Assembly: GCA_038133505.1 (NCBI GenBank)
Contig: JAYPTI010000060.1
Span: forward strand, 1 to 17,178
Reading direction: 5' to 3'
Length of the DNA: 17,178 nucleotides
From: JAYQUR01 sp038133505
GTDB taxonomy: Bacteria > Pseudomonadota > Alphaproteobacteria > MPNO01 > UBA830
Under the pieces are notes generated by a model. The model saw only the letters and a list, made by a program, of their open reading frames with translations, searched no databases and was not told the DNA's origin. The translations under genes and the position numbers were made by a program. This document shows, one piece after another, positions 7,432 through 14,198 of the stretch. Each line of letters starts with the position of its first letter. Within the stretch, counting starts at the first letter, position 1.

Positions 7432-7812
7432 ATGCTCGGACTGTTCTCTAAGAAACCGCGTTCTCGGAACCGGCGTAACTACGACCGCGTGTCCGACGAC
7501 AACACGATGGTCATCGTCGGCGATATCAGTTTCGCTGTGGCGGACTGGAGCGTCGACGGGTTTCGCGCGCTCGGTTACAGGGGCGAACCAAACCTCGACG
7601 ACGAATTGCGGGGTCGTCTCGTGGTGGTCCACGCCCGGCGGCCGATGGGCTTCAACGTTGAAATCCGCGTCGTCCGCGCCGATCAGGGGAGCAGGGACAT
7701 CGCCGGACAGTTCCTCGATATGTCCCGACAGACCCGGAGCAAGCTAGAGCGCGTCTACGAGGACAAACTCGCCCGCGCCGAGCAAGCGGTACGCCGGCGC
7801 GCCGGCGTCTGA
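7432..7812 (+). CDS. single-domain PilZ protein (c-di-GMP receptor), paralogue 2
   Basis: This 126-residue PilZ protein has RxxxR in RNYDR (about residue 20) and DxSxxG in DWSVDGF (about residue 43), so both c-di-GMP contacts are kept. It aligns along its length with the protein at 4126. The two share DWSxDGFR, a GFxxxxEIR strand and a closing QFLD(V/M) strand followed by a basic helix. This copy has an extra basic tail (QAVRRRAGV). GGAAGCGC precedes the ATG, as in the paralogue. The stop codon is only three bases from the convergent LMW phosphatase gene. The last codons lie in an 18-base perfect palindrome. The target of the protein is unknown. Confidence 0.82.
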   Translation: MLGLFSKKPRSRNRRNYDRVSDDNTMVIVGDISFAVADWSVDGFRALGYRGEPNLDDELRGRLVVVHARRPMGFNVEIRVVRADQGSRDIAGQFLDMSRQTRSKLERVYEDKLARAEQAVRRRAGV

Positions 7813-7815
7813 CGC

Positions 7816-8265
7816 TCAGGCGTCGTCCTCGGCCGGCCCGAAGCGCTCCGCAATCCGCCCGACAAGATAATCCCTTAGTTCGCGATAGGCCGCGACGCGC
7901 GCGTCCCGATGGCCTTCGGCCACCGACGGGTCCGGCGTCGGCCAGTATTCGACCTCGGACGCACTTACCCGCGTGATCTCGATTGCCTTGTGCTGGGCTT
8001 CCGGAGACAGGGTTACGATCACCTCGAACGACGTGTCCATCAGGTCGTCAAGGCACTTGGACTTGTGCCGCGACATGTCGACGCCGATTTCGTCCAGGAC
8101 AGCGATAGCGAGCGGATCGAGATCGCCGTCGCGAACGCCGACGGAATCGACGTAAACGCGCTCCCCGTATCCCGCCTTCGTCAGGGCTTCCGCCATGGGA
8201 GAACGCAGCGCGTTTTCGCTGCAGACGAAGAGGATGCTCGACGGCAATTTCGACATTCCGCTCAT
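7816..8265 (-). CDS. low-molecular-weight phosphatase / arsenate reductase-like protein
   Basis: This 149-residue protein has the P-loop CX5RS near its N-terminus as CSENALRS (C15, R21), then SPMAEAL. The C-terminal WPTPDPS supplies the general-acid Asp of the LMW protein-tyrosine-phosphatase fold. The second P-loop Cys of classical LMW-PTPs is Leu here. The protein could be a phosphatase or an arsenate reductase, and the core-operon context favours a housekeeping phosphatase. The first ATG overlaps the UPF0262 stop as ATGA. A second ATG at 8256 is better placed for AAGGGG, so either start is possible. It is the last gene of the leftward murA-his operon. Confidence 0.85.
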   Translation of the reverse strand: MSGMSKLPSSILFVCSENALRSPMAEALTKAGYGERVYVDSVGVRDGDLDPLAIAVLDEIGVDMSRHKSKCLDDLMDTSFEVIVTLSPEAQHKAIEITRVSASEVEYWPTPDPSVAEGHRDARVAAYRELRDYLVGRIAERFGPAEDDA

Positions 8266-8738
8266 CCCCTTACGTGAAGCACGCAGATGAGCGTGAAAAG
8301 CCGCCGCGCCGTGCTTTCGTCGACGACGACGTAATCTTCGAGCCGCGCGCGCAGCAATTCGGCGCCTTCGTCGTGAAGGCCGCGCCGGCCCATGTCGATT
8401 GCCTCGATCTTCGACGGGCTCGCCGTGCGGATCGCGTCATAGTAGCTCTCGCAGACCGTGAAATAGTCTCGGATGATCTTGCGAAAGGCGGAAAGCGGCA
8501 GGGGGATGTCGATCAGATGCATGCCGTCGTCGCCGGTGACCTCGAAGATCAGCCGGCTTTCCTGCAGCATCAGGCGAAGCGCATACGGGCCTTCGTCGTA
8601 GCCGACGACGGAAAAGCTGTTGTCCTCCAGTAGATCGAAGATCGCGACACGGCGTTCGTGCTCCACCTCGGGATTTCGTGCGACCATGTTGCGGTCGTCG
8701 AGAACGACGTCGAACAGACGGTTTTTCTCGTCCGTCAT
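8262..8738 (-). CDS. UPF0262 family protein
   Basis: This 158-residue protein matches the alphaproteobacterial UPF0262 family. Recognisable blocks are LFDVVLDD, NPEVEHERRVAIFDLLEDNSF, EGPYALRL and FRKIIRDYFTVCESYYDAIR. The function is unknown. The gene normally lies between hisD and a LMW phosphatase gene, as here: 16 bases after hisD and overlapping the phosphatase gene by four bases (ATGA). No signal peptide or membrane segment is seen. The conserved position suggests translational coupling. Confidence 0.88.
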   Translation of the reverse strand: MTDEKNRLFDVVLDDRNMVARNPEVEHERRVAIFDLLEDNSFSVVGYDEGPYALRLMLQESRLIFEVTGDDGMHLIDIPLPLSAFRKIIRDYFTVCESYYDAIRTASPSKIEAIDMGRRGLHDEGAELLRARLEDYVVVDESTARRLFTLICVLHVRG

Positions 8739-8754
8739 GGCGCGTCCGCCGCGC

Positions 8755-10047
8755 TTATCTGCGATTCAGGCGGACGGATACCGACAGGGCATGGGCATCC
8801 AGGCCCTCTGCGCCAGCAAGTTCGACGGCGGCCGGGCCGATCCGGGAGAGGGACCCCGCATCGCAGGCGACGAGCGTCGTCCGCTTCATGAAATCGATCA
8901 CGCCCAGCCCGGACGAAAACCGCGCGCTCCGCGACGTCGGCAGTACGTGGTTGGGGCCCGCCACGTAGTCGCCGATCGCTTCCGGCGTGTGGCGACCGAG
9001 AAAGATCGCGCCGGCGTGCGTCACGCGGTCGGCCAACGCGTCGGGATCCTCGACGGCAAGCTCCAGATGCTCCGGCGCGATCCGGTCGACCAGCGCGGCG
9101 GCATCCTCCAGCCGCGGCACGATGACGATCGCTCCGTTTTCTTCCCAGCTCGTCCGCGCGATGGCCGCGCGGGGCAGCGTTGCGAGGTGCCGTTCGGCGG
9201 CGTCCGCCACCGCGTCGGCCAGCGCCCCGGATTCGGTGATCAGGATCGACTGCGCCGACGTGTCGTGTTCGGCCTGCGACAGCAGGTCCGCCGCGATCCA
9301 GGCCGGATCGTTCTCGGCATCGGCGACGACGAGGATCTCCGACGGGCCCGCGATCATGTCGATCCCGACCCGGCCGAACACCTGACGTTTGGCCTCCGCG
9401 ACGAACGCGTTGCCGGGCCCCGTGATCTTGTCGACGGGCTCGATGGTCTCGGTGCCATAGGCAAGCGCCGCGACCGCCTGGGCGCCGCCGATACGATAGA
9501 TTTCCCGGACGCCGGCCAGGTCGGCGGCGGCGAGGACCAGCGGGTTGATCTCGCCGTCGGGAGTCGGCACCGCCATGACGATCCGCGGCACGCCGGCGAC
9601 GGCGGCCGGGAGGGCATTCATCAGGACCGAGCTGGGATAAGCAGCCGTGCCGCCCGGAACGTATATGCCGGCAGCCGAAACCGGCGTCCAGCGCGCCCCC
9701 AGCCGAACCCCTTCGGAGTCCGTGAACGCGAAACCGTCGGGAAGCTGGCGTTCGTGGAAGGCGCGGATGCGGTCCGCGGCAAGCTCGAGCGCCTCGATCT
9801 GTTCGGCAGGACATGCGTCGCGGGCCGACGCGATCAGGTCCGGGTCGAGCCGAAGACCGTCGGAAACGTCGAGCCGGTCGAACTTCTTCGTATAGTCGGC
9901 GACGGCCGCATCGCCGCGTTTGCGGACGTCCGCGATGATACCGGCGACGATGCCGGCGACATCTTCCTCCGCATCCCGGCGGCGGTCGATGAACGCGGCG
10001 AAATCGGCCTCGAATCCGGGTGCGCTGGCGGAAAGCCTAAGCGGCAT
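8755..10047 (-). CDS. hisD: histidinol dehydrogenase
   Basis: This 430-residue protein has the full family length. It catalyses the last two steps of histidine synthesis, L-histidinol to L-histidine with two NAD+. Visible signatures are IYVPGGTAAYPSSVLMNALPA, GPGNAFVAEAKR and the family pattern IDMIAGPSEILVVAD. SQAEHD supplies zinc-binding Gln and His, and APEHLE carries the catalytic Glu-His pair. GDYVAGPNHVLPT has the zinc Asp, and the C-terminal EGLDAHALS has the last zinc His. The ATG at 10047 lies inside the end of hisG (11-base overlap), which suggests coupled translation. Nothing unusual is seen. Confidence 0.97.
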   Translation of the reverse strand: MPLRLSASAPGFEADFAAFIDRRRDAEEDVAGIVAGIIADVRKRGDAAVADYTKKFDRLDVSDGLRLDPDLIASARDACPAEQIEALELAADRIRAFHERQLPDGFAFTDSEGVRLGARWTPVSAAGIYVPGGTAAYPSSVLMNALPAAVAGVPRIVMAVPTPDGEINPLVLAAADLAGVREIYRIGGAQAVAALAYGTETIEPVDKITGPGNAFVAEAKRQVFGRVGIDMIAGPSEILVVADAENDPAWIAADLLSQAEHDTSAQSILITESGALADAVADAAERHLATLPRAAIARTSWEENGAIVIVPRLEDAAALVDRIAPEHLELAVEDPDALADRVTHAGAIFLGRHTPEAIGDYVAGPNHVLPTSRSARFSSGLGVIDFMKRTTLVACDAGSLSRIGPAAVELAGAEGLDAHALSVSVRLNRR

Positions 10048-10702
10048 CCAGCGCCTCCCCGAAGCGGTCGATCCATCCTTTGAGCTCCGCCGAGCGCGTC
10101 TTGAGGGCAGCCCGGTTGACGACGAGCTTGGAGGAGATCTTCGCGATCTCCTCGACCTCGACGAGACCGTTCGCCTTCAGCGTCGTGCCCGTCGAGACGA
10201 GGTCGACGATACGGCGGCACAGGCCGAGCGCGGGCGCGATTTCCATCGCGCCGTTCAGCTTGACACACTCCGCCTGGACGCCGCGCGCGGCGAAGTGCCG
10301 GCGGGTGATTGCCGGGTACTTGGTCGCGACGCGGACGTGGCTCCATTCGCGCGGATTGTCGTGGCGGCGAAGCTCTTCCTGCTCGGCGACCACCATCCGG
10401 CAGTGGCCGATACCGAGATCCAGCGGCGCGTAAACTTCCGGGAAATCGAATTCCATCAGAACGTCGCTGCCCGCGACGCCCATCTGCGCCGCACCGAAGG
10501 CGACGAAGGTCGCGATGTCGAACGACCGCACCCGCAGGATCGTGAGGTTCGGGACGTTGGTCTCGAACTCGAGCTTGCGTTCCTTGCCGTCATGGAACGA
10601 CGCCTCGGGCTCGATGCCGGCGCGGGCGAGCACGGGCAGCAGCTCGTCCAGAATCCGGCCGCGGGGCACGGCGAAGCGAAGATTGTCGTTGGCGGCACTC
10701 AT
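10037..10702 (-). CDS. hisG: ATP phosphoribosyltransferase, short form
   Basis: This enzyme catalyses the first step of histidine synthesis, the joining of ATP and PRPP. The motifs are AVPRGRILDELLPVL at the N-terminus, GVAGSDVLMEF, VATKYPAITRRHF and the PRPP-binding loop DLVSTGTTLKANGL. At about 221 residues it lacks the C-terminal regulatory domain of long HisG. Short forms need HisZ, which is not in the window. An in-frame ATG four codons earlier (10714) also exists. The start at 10702 is preferred because GGAG sits six bases before it. The 3' end overlaps hisD by 11 bases. The gap to DUF2948 upstream is about 60 bases, the largest in the operon. Confidence 0.95.
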   Translation of the reverse strand: MSAANDNLRFAVPRGRILDELLPVLARAGIEPEASFHDGKERKLEFETNVPNLTILRVRSFDIATFVAFGAAQMGVAGSDVLMEFDFPEVYAPLDLGIGHCRMVVAEQEELRRHDNPREWSHVRVATKYPAITRRHFAARGVQAECVKLNGAMEIAPALGLCRRIVDLVSTGTTLKANGLVEVEEIAKISSKLVVNRAALKTRSAELKGWIDRFGEALDAA

Positions 10703-10765
10703 GGTCGTCTCCATTCCGGCCCCGCCGCGCGTGCGTCGGTTCGCGGATTTCGGTCTATTCGGCGT

Positions 10766-11203
10766 TCAGTCGTCGGTGCGGTGTTCCGGCCGCCATTGGG
10801 TCGGCCACGGCTCACCGAAGTCCTCCGCATGGCAGAGGATGGCGTCCACGTCGAGGCGGATCGTCGCGCCGCCCGCAAAAACCAGCTCTACATAGCCGTC
10901 TCCGGCCTCGACGGCCAGCAATTCCAATATCTGCTTCCGCTGCCGCTGATCGAGATCGCGGCGGCGCACGCCGGTGACCCGGTCGAAGGTTATTCCGCAG
11001 CGGACGCGCTCGTAGATACGGCCCTCCACGCGCTCGTCGCCCGCGTCTTCCCAGCTGAACCGGTTGACGACGAACACGAAGCGCTGGTCTGCCTGCAGGT
11101 ACGCCATCTCGCCGATCGGCATGACCGCGTCCTGCAGCAGCGACGACAGGACCGCGATGTCCTCTGCGTCCGTTGCGGCGAGCCGGAGCGGATTGTCTGC
11201 CAT
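10766..11203 (-). CDS. DUF2948 family protein
   Basis: This 145-residue protein has the DUF2948 pattern: LRLAATDAEDIAVLSSLLQDA, MPIGEMAYLQADQRFVFVVN, NRFSWEDA and a C-terminal ILCHAEDFGEPWPT. The function is unknown. In alphaproteobacteria the gene typically stands between murA and hisG, as here. The stop of murA and this ATG are separated by one base, and GAAGGAAGA inside the end of murA is the ribosome site, so translation is coupled to murA. No membrane or export signal is seen. Confidence 0.88.
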   Translation of the reverse strand: MADNPLRLAATDAEDIAVLSSLLQDAVMPIGEMAYLQADQRFVFVVNRFSWEDAGDERVEGRIYERVRCGITFDRVTGVRRRDLDQRQRKQILELLAVEAGDGYVELVFAGGATIRLDVDAILCHAEDFGEPWPTQWRPEHRTDD

Positions 11204-11204
11204 C

Positions 11205-12491
11205 TCAGTCTTCCTTCACCCGGTCGATCTCGGCGCCGCATGCCCGCAGCTTGTCCTCGATGCGCTCGTAACCCCGGTCGAGATGATAGACCCGGCGGAC
11301 CACCGTCTCGCCCTTCGCGGCAAGTCCGGCGAGGACGAGCGAAGAGGACGCGCGCAGATCGGTCGCCATGACCTCGGCACCGGTGAGGCTGGGCACCCCG
11401 CGCACCATCGCCGATGCACCGTGGACGGTGACGTTGGCGCCCATGCGCGCAAGCTCCGGCACGTGCATGAAGCGGTTTTCGAAGATCGTCTCCGTGATCA
11501 TCGCGGCGCCTTGCGCCACCGACATCAGCGCCATCATCTGGGCCTGCAGGTCGGTCGGGAACCCGGGGTGCGGTTCGGTCATGACGTCGGTGCCGATCAG
11601 CCCGCCGCTTCCGACACGGAAACGGACACCGTTGTCTTCGCGCGTGATCTCGATGCCGGCCGCCCGCAGGTGATCGAAGGCAGCGGAGAGGAGGGCGGCG
11701 GGCGCGCCCCGGAGCAGCAGGTCGCCGCCCGTGATCGCCGCGGCCATGGCGTAGGTTCCCGCCTCGATGCGGTCGGCGACAACGGCATGCTCACCGCCGT
11801 GCAGCCGGTCCTGGCCCTCGATGCGGAGCGTGTCGGTGCCGACGCCCTCGATCTTGGCGCCCATGGCGATCAGGCATTCGGCGAGATCGGTGATTTCCGG
11901 CTCGCGGGCGGCGTTGCGGAGGACCGTTTCGCCCCTGGCGAGCGTGGCCGCCATCAGCAGGTTTTCCGTGGCGCCGACCGAGACGAAGGGAAACGTGACC
12001 TCCGCGCCGACGAGGCCCTTCGGCGCCCGCGCCGTCATGTAGCCGCTGTCGAGCTCGATCTCGGCGCCGAGCTGCTCGAGGCCCTTGATGTGGAGATCGA
12101 CGGGCCGCGTGCCGATGGCGCAGCCACCGGGGAGCGAGACCTTCGCTTCGCCAAGCCGCGCGACGAGGGGGCCCAGGACGAGGACGGAGGCGCGCATCCG
12201 GCGGACGAGATCGTAGGGAGCGACCGGGTTGTCGACGCCCTTGCCCGACAGAGAAAACGCGCGACCGAGATGTCCGCCGTTCGCAGCGCCGTTCATCTCG
12301 AAGTTGACGCCGTGCTGGCCCAGCAGGCGCGCCATCGTCGATATATCGACGAGCTGCGGCAGATTGGTCAGCGTCAGCGTATCTTCCGTCAACAGGGACG
12401 CGGCCATCAGCGGCAGCGCCGCATTCTTGGCGCCGCTGATGTCGATCGTCCCGGTGAGCGGTTTACCGCCGCGAATTCTGATCTGGTCCAT
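11205..12491 (-). CDS. murA: UDP-N-acetylglucosamine 1-carboxyvinyltransferase
   Basis: This 428-residue protein has the family length. It transfers enolpyruvate from PEP to UDP-GlcNAc, the first committed step of peptidoglycan synthesis in the cytoplasm. It has the conserved N-terminal GGKPLTGTIDISGAKNAALP (K22, N23) and the active-site loop PGGCAIGTRPVDLH. C124 in that loop is the fosfomycin-sensitive Cys. HPGFPTDLQAQMMAL and the GYERIEDKLRACGAEI end are also typical. The ATG has no strong ribosome site. It heads the compact leftward operon with DUF2948, hisG, hisD, UPF0262 and the phosphatase. Confidence 0.97.
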   Translation of the reverse strand: MDQIRIRGGKPLTGTIDISGAKNAALPLMAASLLTEDTLTLTNLPQLVDISTMARLLGQHGVNFEMNGAANGGHLGRAFSLSGKGVDNPVAPYDLVRRMRASVLVLGPLVARLGEAKVSLPGGCAIGTRPVDLHIKGLEQLGAEIELDSGYMTARAPKGLVGAEVTFPFVSVGATENLLMAATLARGETVLRNAAREPEITDLAECLIAMGAKIEGVGTDTLRIEGQDRLHGGEHAVVADRIEAGTYAMAAAITGGDLLLRGAPAALLSAAFDHLRAAGIEITREDNGVRFRVGSGGLIGTDVMTEPHPGFPTDLQAQMMALMSVAQGAAMITETIFENRFMHVPELARMGANVTVHGASAMVRGVPSLTGAEVMATDLRASSSLVLAGLAAKGETVVRRVYHLDRGYERIEDKLRACGAEIDRVKED

Positions 12492-12527
12492 AGCGGTGTG
12501 TCGGTCTAAGTGCCCGGAATTCCATTC

Positions 12528-12543
12528 AAAAAGGCCGCGGCCT
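12528..12543 (-). terminator. possible weak terminator or attenuator before murA
   Basis: On the leftward strand the palindrome AGGCCGCGGCCT runs straight into a T-run. The stem is short (about four base pairs once a loop is allowed). It lies between the small upstream gene and murA, so it could limit read-through, but it may be chance in GC-rich DNA. Confidence 0.25.
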
Positions 12544-12629
12544 GTCGGGGCGCAGCGGCATGTAAAGCGTCGCGAGGGTTATATTAGACCGGTTCCGTGA
12601 AGGCTAGTCGGTTGAGACAGGCCGCTACG

Positions 12630-12785
12630 TCAGGATTTCGGCCCTTTTTCGTCATTCGTGTCGCGCGCCCGCGCCTGTTCCTTGCGTTTGCGCAGGTTTT
12701 CGCGGAGTTCCGCGGCGAGGCGGGCCTGCCGGTCGGCCTTTTTATCTCCGCCCGCATGCGATTTATCGGATGACGAAGCGGTCAT
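12630..12785 (-). CDS. small basic protein of unknown function
   Basis: The start at 12785 gives 51 residues, and an ATG at 12821 would add 12 more. The protein is highly charged, has no hydrophobic segment, and contains a helix-like run QARLAAELRENLRKRKEQAR with Lys and Arg clustered on one side. I recall similar small, unnamed proteins in related alphaproteobacteria but cannot name a family. Neither ATG has a good ribosome site. A TATATA element six bases before the ATG at 12785 suggests a leaderless transcript. It lies upstream of murA on the same strand and is divergent from tRNA-Thr. Confidence 0.6.
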   Translation of the reverse strand: MTASSSDKSHAGGDKKADRQARLAAELRENLRKRKEQARARDTNDEKGPKS

Positions 12786-12791
12786 GGCCGC

Positions 12792-12797
12792 TATATA
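12792..12797 (-). promoter_or_regulatory. -10-like TATATA element, possible leaderless start
   Basis: TATATA stands out in GC-rich DNA and ends six bases before the ATG of the small leftward gene. Transcription from it would start at or next to the ATG. No good -35 match is seen upstream, so this is a tentative call. Confidence 0.3.
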
Positions 12798-12829
12798 ACC
12801 CCGCACGCGCCGATTCGCCATCGGCGCAG

Positions 12830-12858
12830 TTGAATTTTAACCAATCCGGTGGCATTGT
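12830..12858 (+). promoter_or_regulatory. candidate promoter for tRNA-Thr
   Basis: TTGAAT (four of six -35 bases) and CATTGT (three of six -10 bases) are 17 bases apart. The predicted start is about ten bases before the tRNA. The spacing is right but the match is modest. Confidence 0.3.
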
Positions 12859-12874
12859 CCGCCGCGCTTTCGGA

Positions 12875-12949
12875 GCCGCCGTAACTCAGGGGTAGAGTAC
12901 TCCCTTGGTAAGGGAGAAGTCGTGAGTTCGAATCTCACCGGCGGCACCA
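12875..12949 (+). tRNA. tRNA-Thr (anticodon GGT)
   Basis: The seven-base acceptor stem GCCGCCG pairs with CGGCGGC, followed by discriminator A and an encoded CCA. The anticodon stem CTCCC/GGGAG holds the loop TTGGTAA, so the anticodon is GGT, reading ACC threonine codons. The T arm is GTGAG-TTCGAAT-CTCAC. The D arm is short but normal (CTC, GGGGTA, GAG). All arms fold without mismatches. Confidence 0.95.
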
Positions 12950-13039
12950 TTTCCAGATCAACCCGGTGCATCGTTTTCGAAACGGGCTTTTGCGTCGCGT
13001 CGCTGCTCGGGCATTATTGATTCCCGACGGGAGGAACGC

Positions 13040-14188
13040 ATGGCGGCACGCAGGATTTCGATCGATCTCGGCGCGCGGACGATCTCCGCGCTTCATGACG
13101 TCCATGACAGCGGTTCGGGTCCCGGCGTTCTATTGCTGGGAAACGGCGACGGTTTCGACGCCGGGCTCGCGGCGCGCACGCGGCTGTTCGCGGAGGAGGG
13201 GTATTCGGTCCTCGGCGTCGACGATGGCGGCGCGCTGACGCCCGATGACGTCGCGGTCGTCGCTGCCGCGCTTTGCACCAACCCCGCGACGGCGGGCGGA
13301 ATCTCCTGCGTCGGGTTCGGCGACGGCGGGGCGGCCGCCTGCCGGTCCGCCGCGGCGGCCGGTTTCAAGGCGGTCGTCGCCTTCGATGCGCTGCCGCTGC
13401 TCGACGATCCGGAAACGATTGCCGATCTGCCGTGCCCGGTCGTGCTGCAGTACGGGACGCGGGACGGAGATGTCGAGCTGTCGCCGCTGCAGACGGCCCT
13501 CAATGCGACGGACGGCTCCCGTCTCTATGGCTGGCCCGAGGCCGGCGCCGGCTTCGCGCTCGACGGGCACGCCAACTTCGACCGGCGCGTCGACAGCCTC
13601 GCCCATTCGCGGACCCTGGAACTGATCCGCCGTGTGCAGGGGCCGTACTACGATTACGCGGCGCTGTTCGAGCGGCACGTCTATCACGAGTTCGTCACGC
13701 GCGACGTCGATGCGACGATGGCGACGATGATCGATGCGCCCTACGTCAATCACGTCGCGACGCTCGCGGGCGGCGTCGGCCACGACATGCTCAAGCGCTT
13801 CTACAAGTATCACTTCGTCGATCAGAACTCGTCCGACCGGACGAGCGTCACCGTCTCGCAGACGTTGGGGCCGGACCGCGTCGTGCTCGAGCTTGTCGTC
13901 CGCTTCAAGCACGACCGCGTGCTGGACCGATACTTCCCGGGCATCGAGCCGACGGGGGAATATGCCGAGCTGGCGACAGTGCTGATCGTCAAGTTTCGCG
14001 GCGACAAGGTCTGCCACGAGCACATCTACTGGGACCAGGGCTCCGCGCTGAAGCAGATCGGCGTGCTCGACGCCGGAGGTCTTCCCATTGCCGGCCCGGA
14101 GGCGGCGCGCAAGGTGCTGAGCGAGACCGACCCGTCGAACGTCTTCATGCAGGACGCCTGGGCGACGAGCGAGGGAAAGCCCCTGTGA
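13040..14188 (+). CDS. dienelactone hydrolase-like / NTF2-like fusion, nucleophile lost
   Basis: This 382-residue protein has two parts. Residues 1-200 follow the alpha/beta hydrolase fold of dienelactone hydrolases: GVLLLGNGDGF, LFAEEGYSVLGVD, VVAFDALPLL, YGTRDGD and GFALDGHANFD. The last two would supply the Asp (D142) and His (H177). At the nucleophile elbow relatives have GFCxGG, but here it is GFGDGG, with Gly at 94 in place of Cys. From about 205 to the end it is NTF2/SnoaL-like, with DAPYVNHVATLAGGVGHDML, FYKYHFV and HEHIYWDQGSAL. The hydrolase half may be inactive or structural, with the NTF2 half binding or converting the substrate. GGGAGG stands before the ATG. The LLM monooxygenase gene follows after ten bases, so the two are probably co-transcribed. 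Confidence 0.82.
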   Translation: MAARRISIDLGARTISALHDVHDSGSGPGVLLLGNGDGFDAGLAARTRLFAEEGYSVLGVDDGGALTPDDVAVVAAALCTNPATAGGISCVGFGDGGAAACRSAAAAGFKAVVAFDALPLLDDPETIADLPCPVVLQYGTRDGDVELSPLQTALNATDGSRLYGWPEAGAGFALDGHANFDRRVDSLAHSRTLELIRRVQGPYYDYAALFERHVYHEFVTRDVDATMATMIDAPYVNHVATLAGGVGHDMLKRFYKYHFVDQNSSDRTSVTVSQTLGPDRVVLELVVRFKHDRVLDRYFPGIEPTGEYAELATVLIVKFRGDKVCHEHIYWDQGSALKQIGVLDAGGLPIAGPEAARKVLSETDPSNVFMQDAWATSEGKPL

Positions 14189-14198
14189 GCAAGACGCG

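Noticed and set aside
8620..10083. 487-residue plus-strand open frame opposite UPF0262/hisD
   Set aside because: hisD and UPF0262 on the other strand have full motifs. This frame is a GC-driven shadow.
11064..12509. 481-residue plus-strand open frame opposite murA
   Set aside because: murA is certain on the other strand and the frame shows no domain pattern.
12875..12949. tRNA-Thr as an integration (att) site
   Set aside because: No integrase gene and no repeat of the tRNA 3' end were found in the window.
12972..12984. CGTTT-TCG-AAACG hairpin after tRNA-Thr
   Set aside because: Five weak base pairs and only a short T-run four bases away. It may help end the tRNA transcript but cannot be called.
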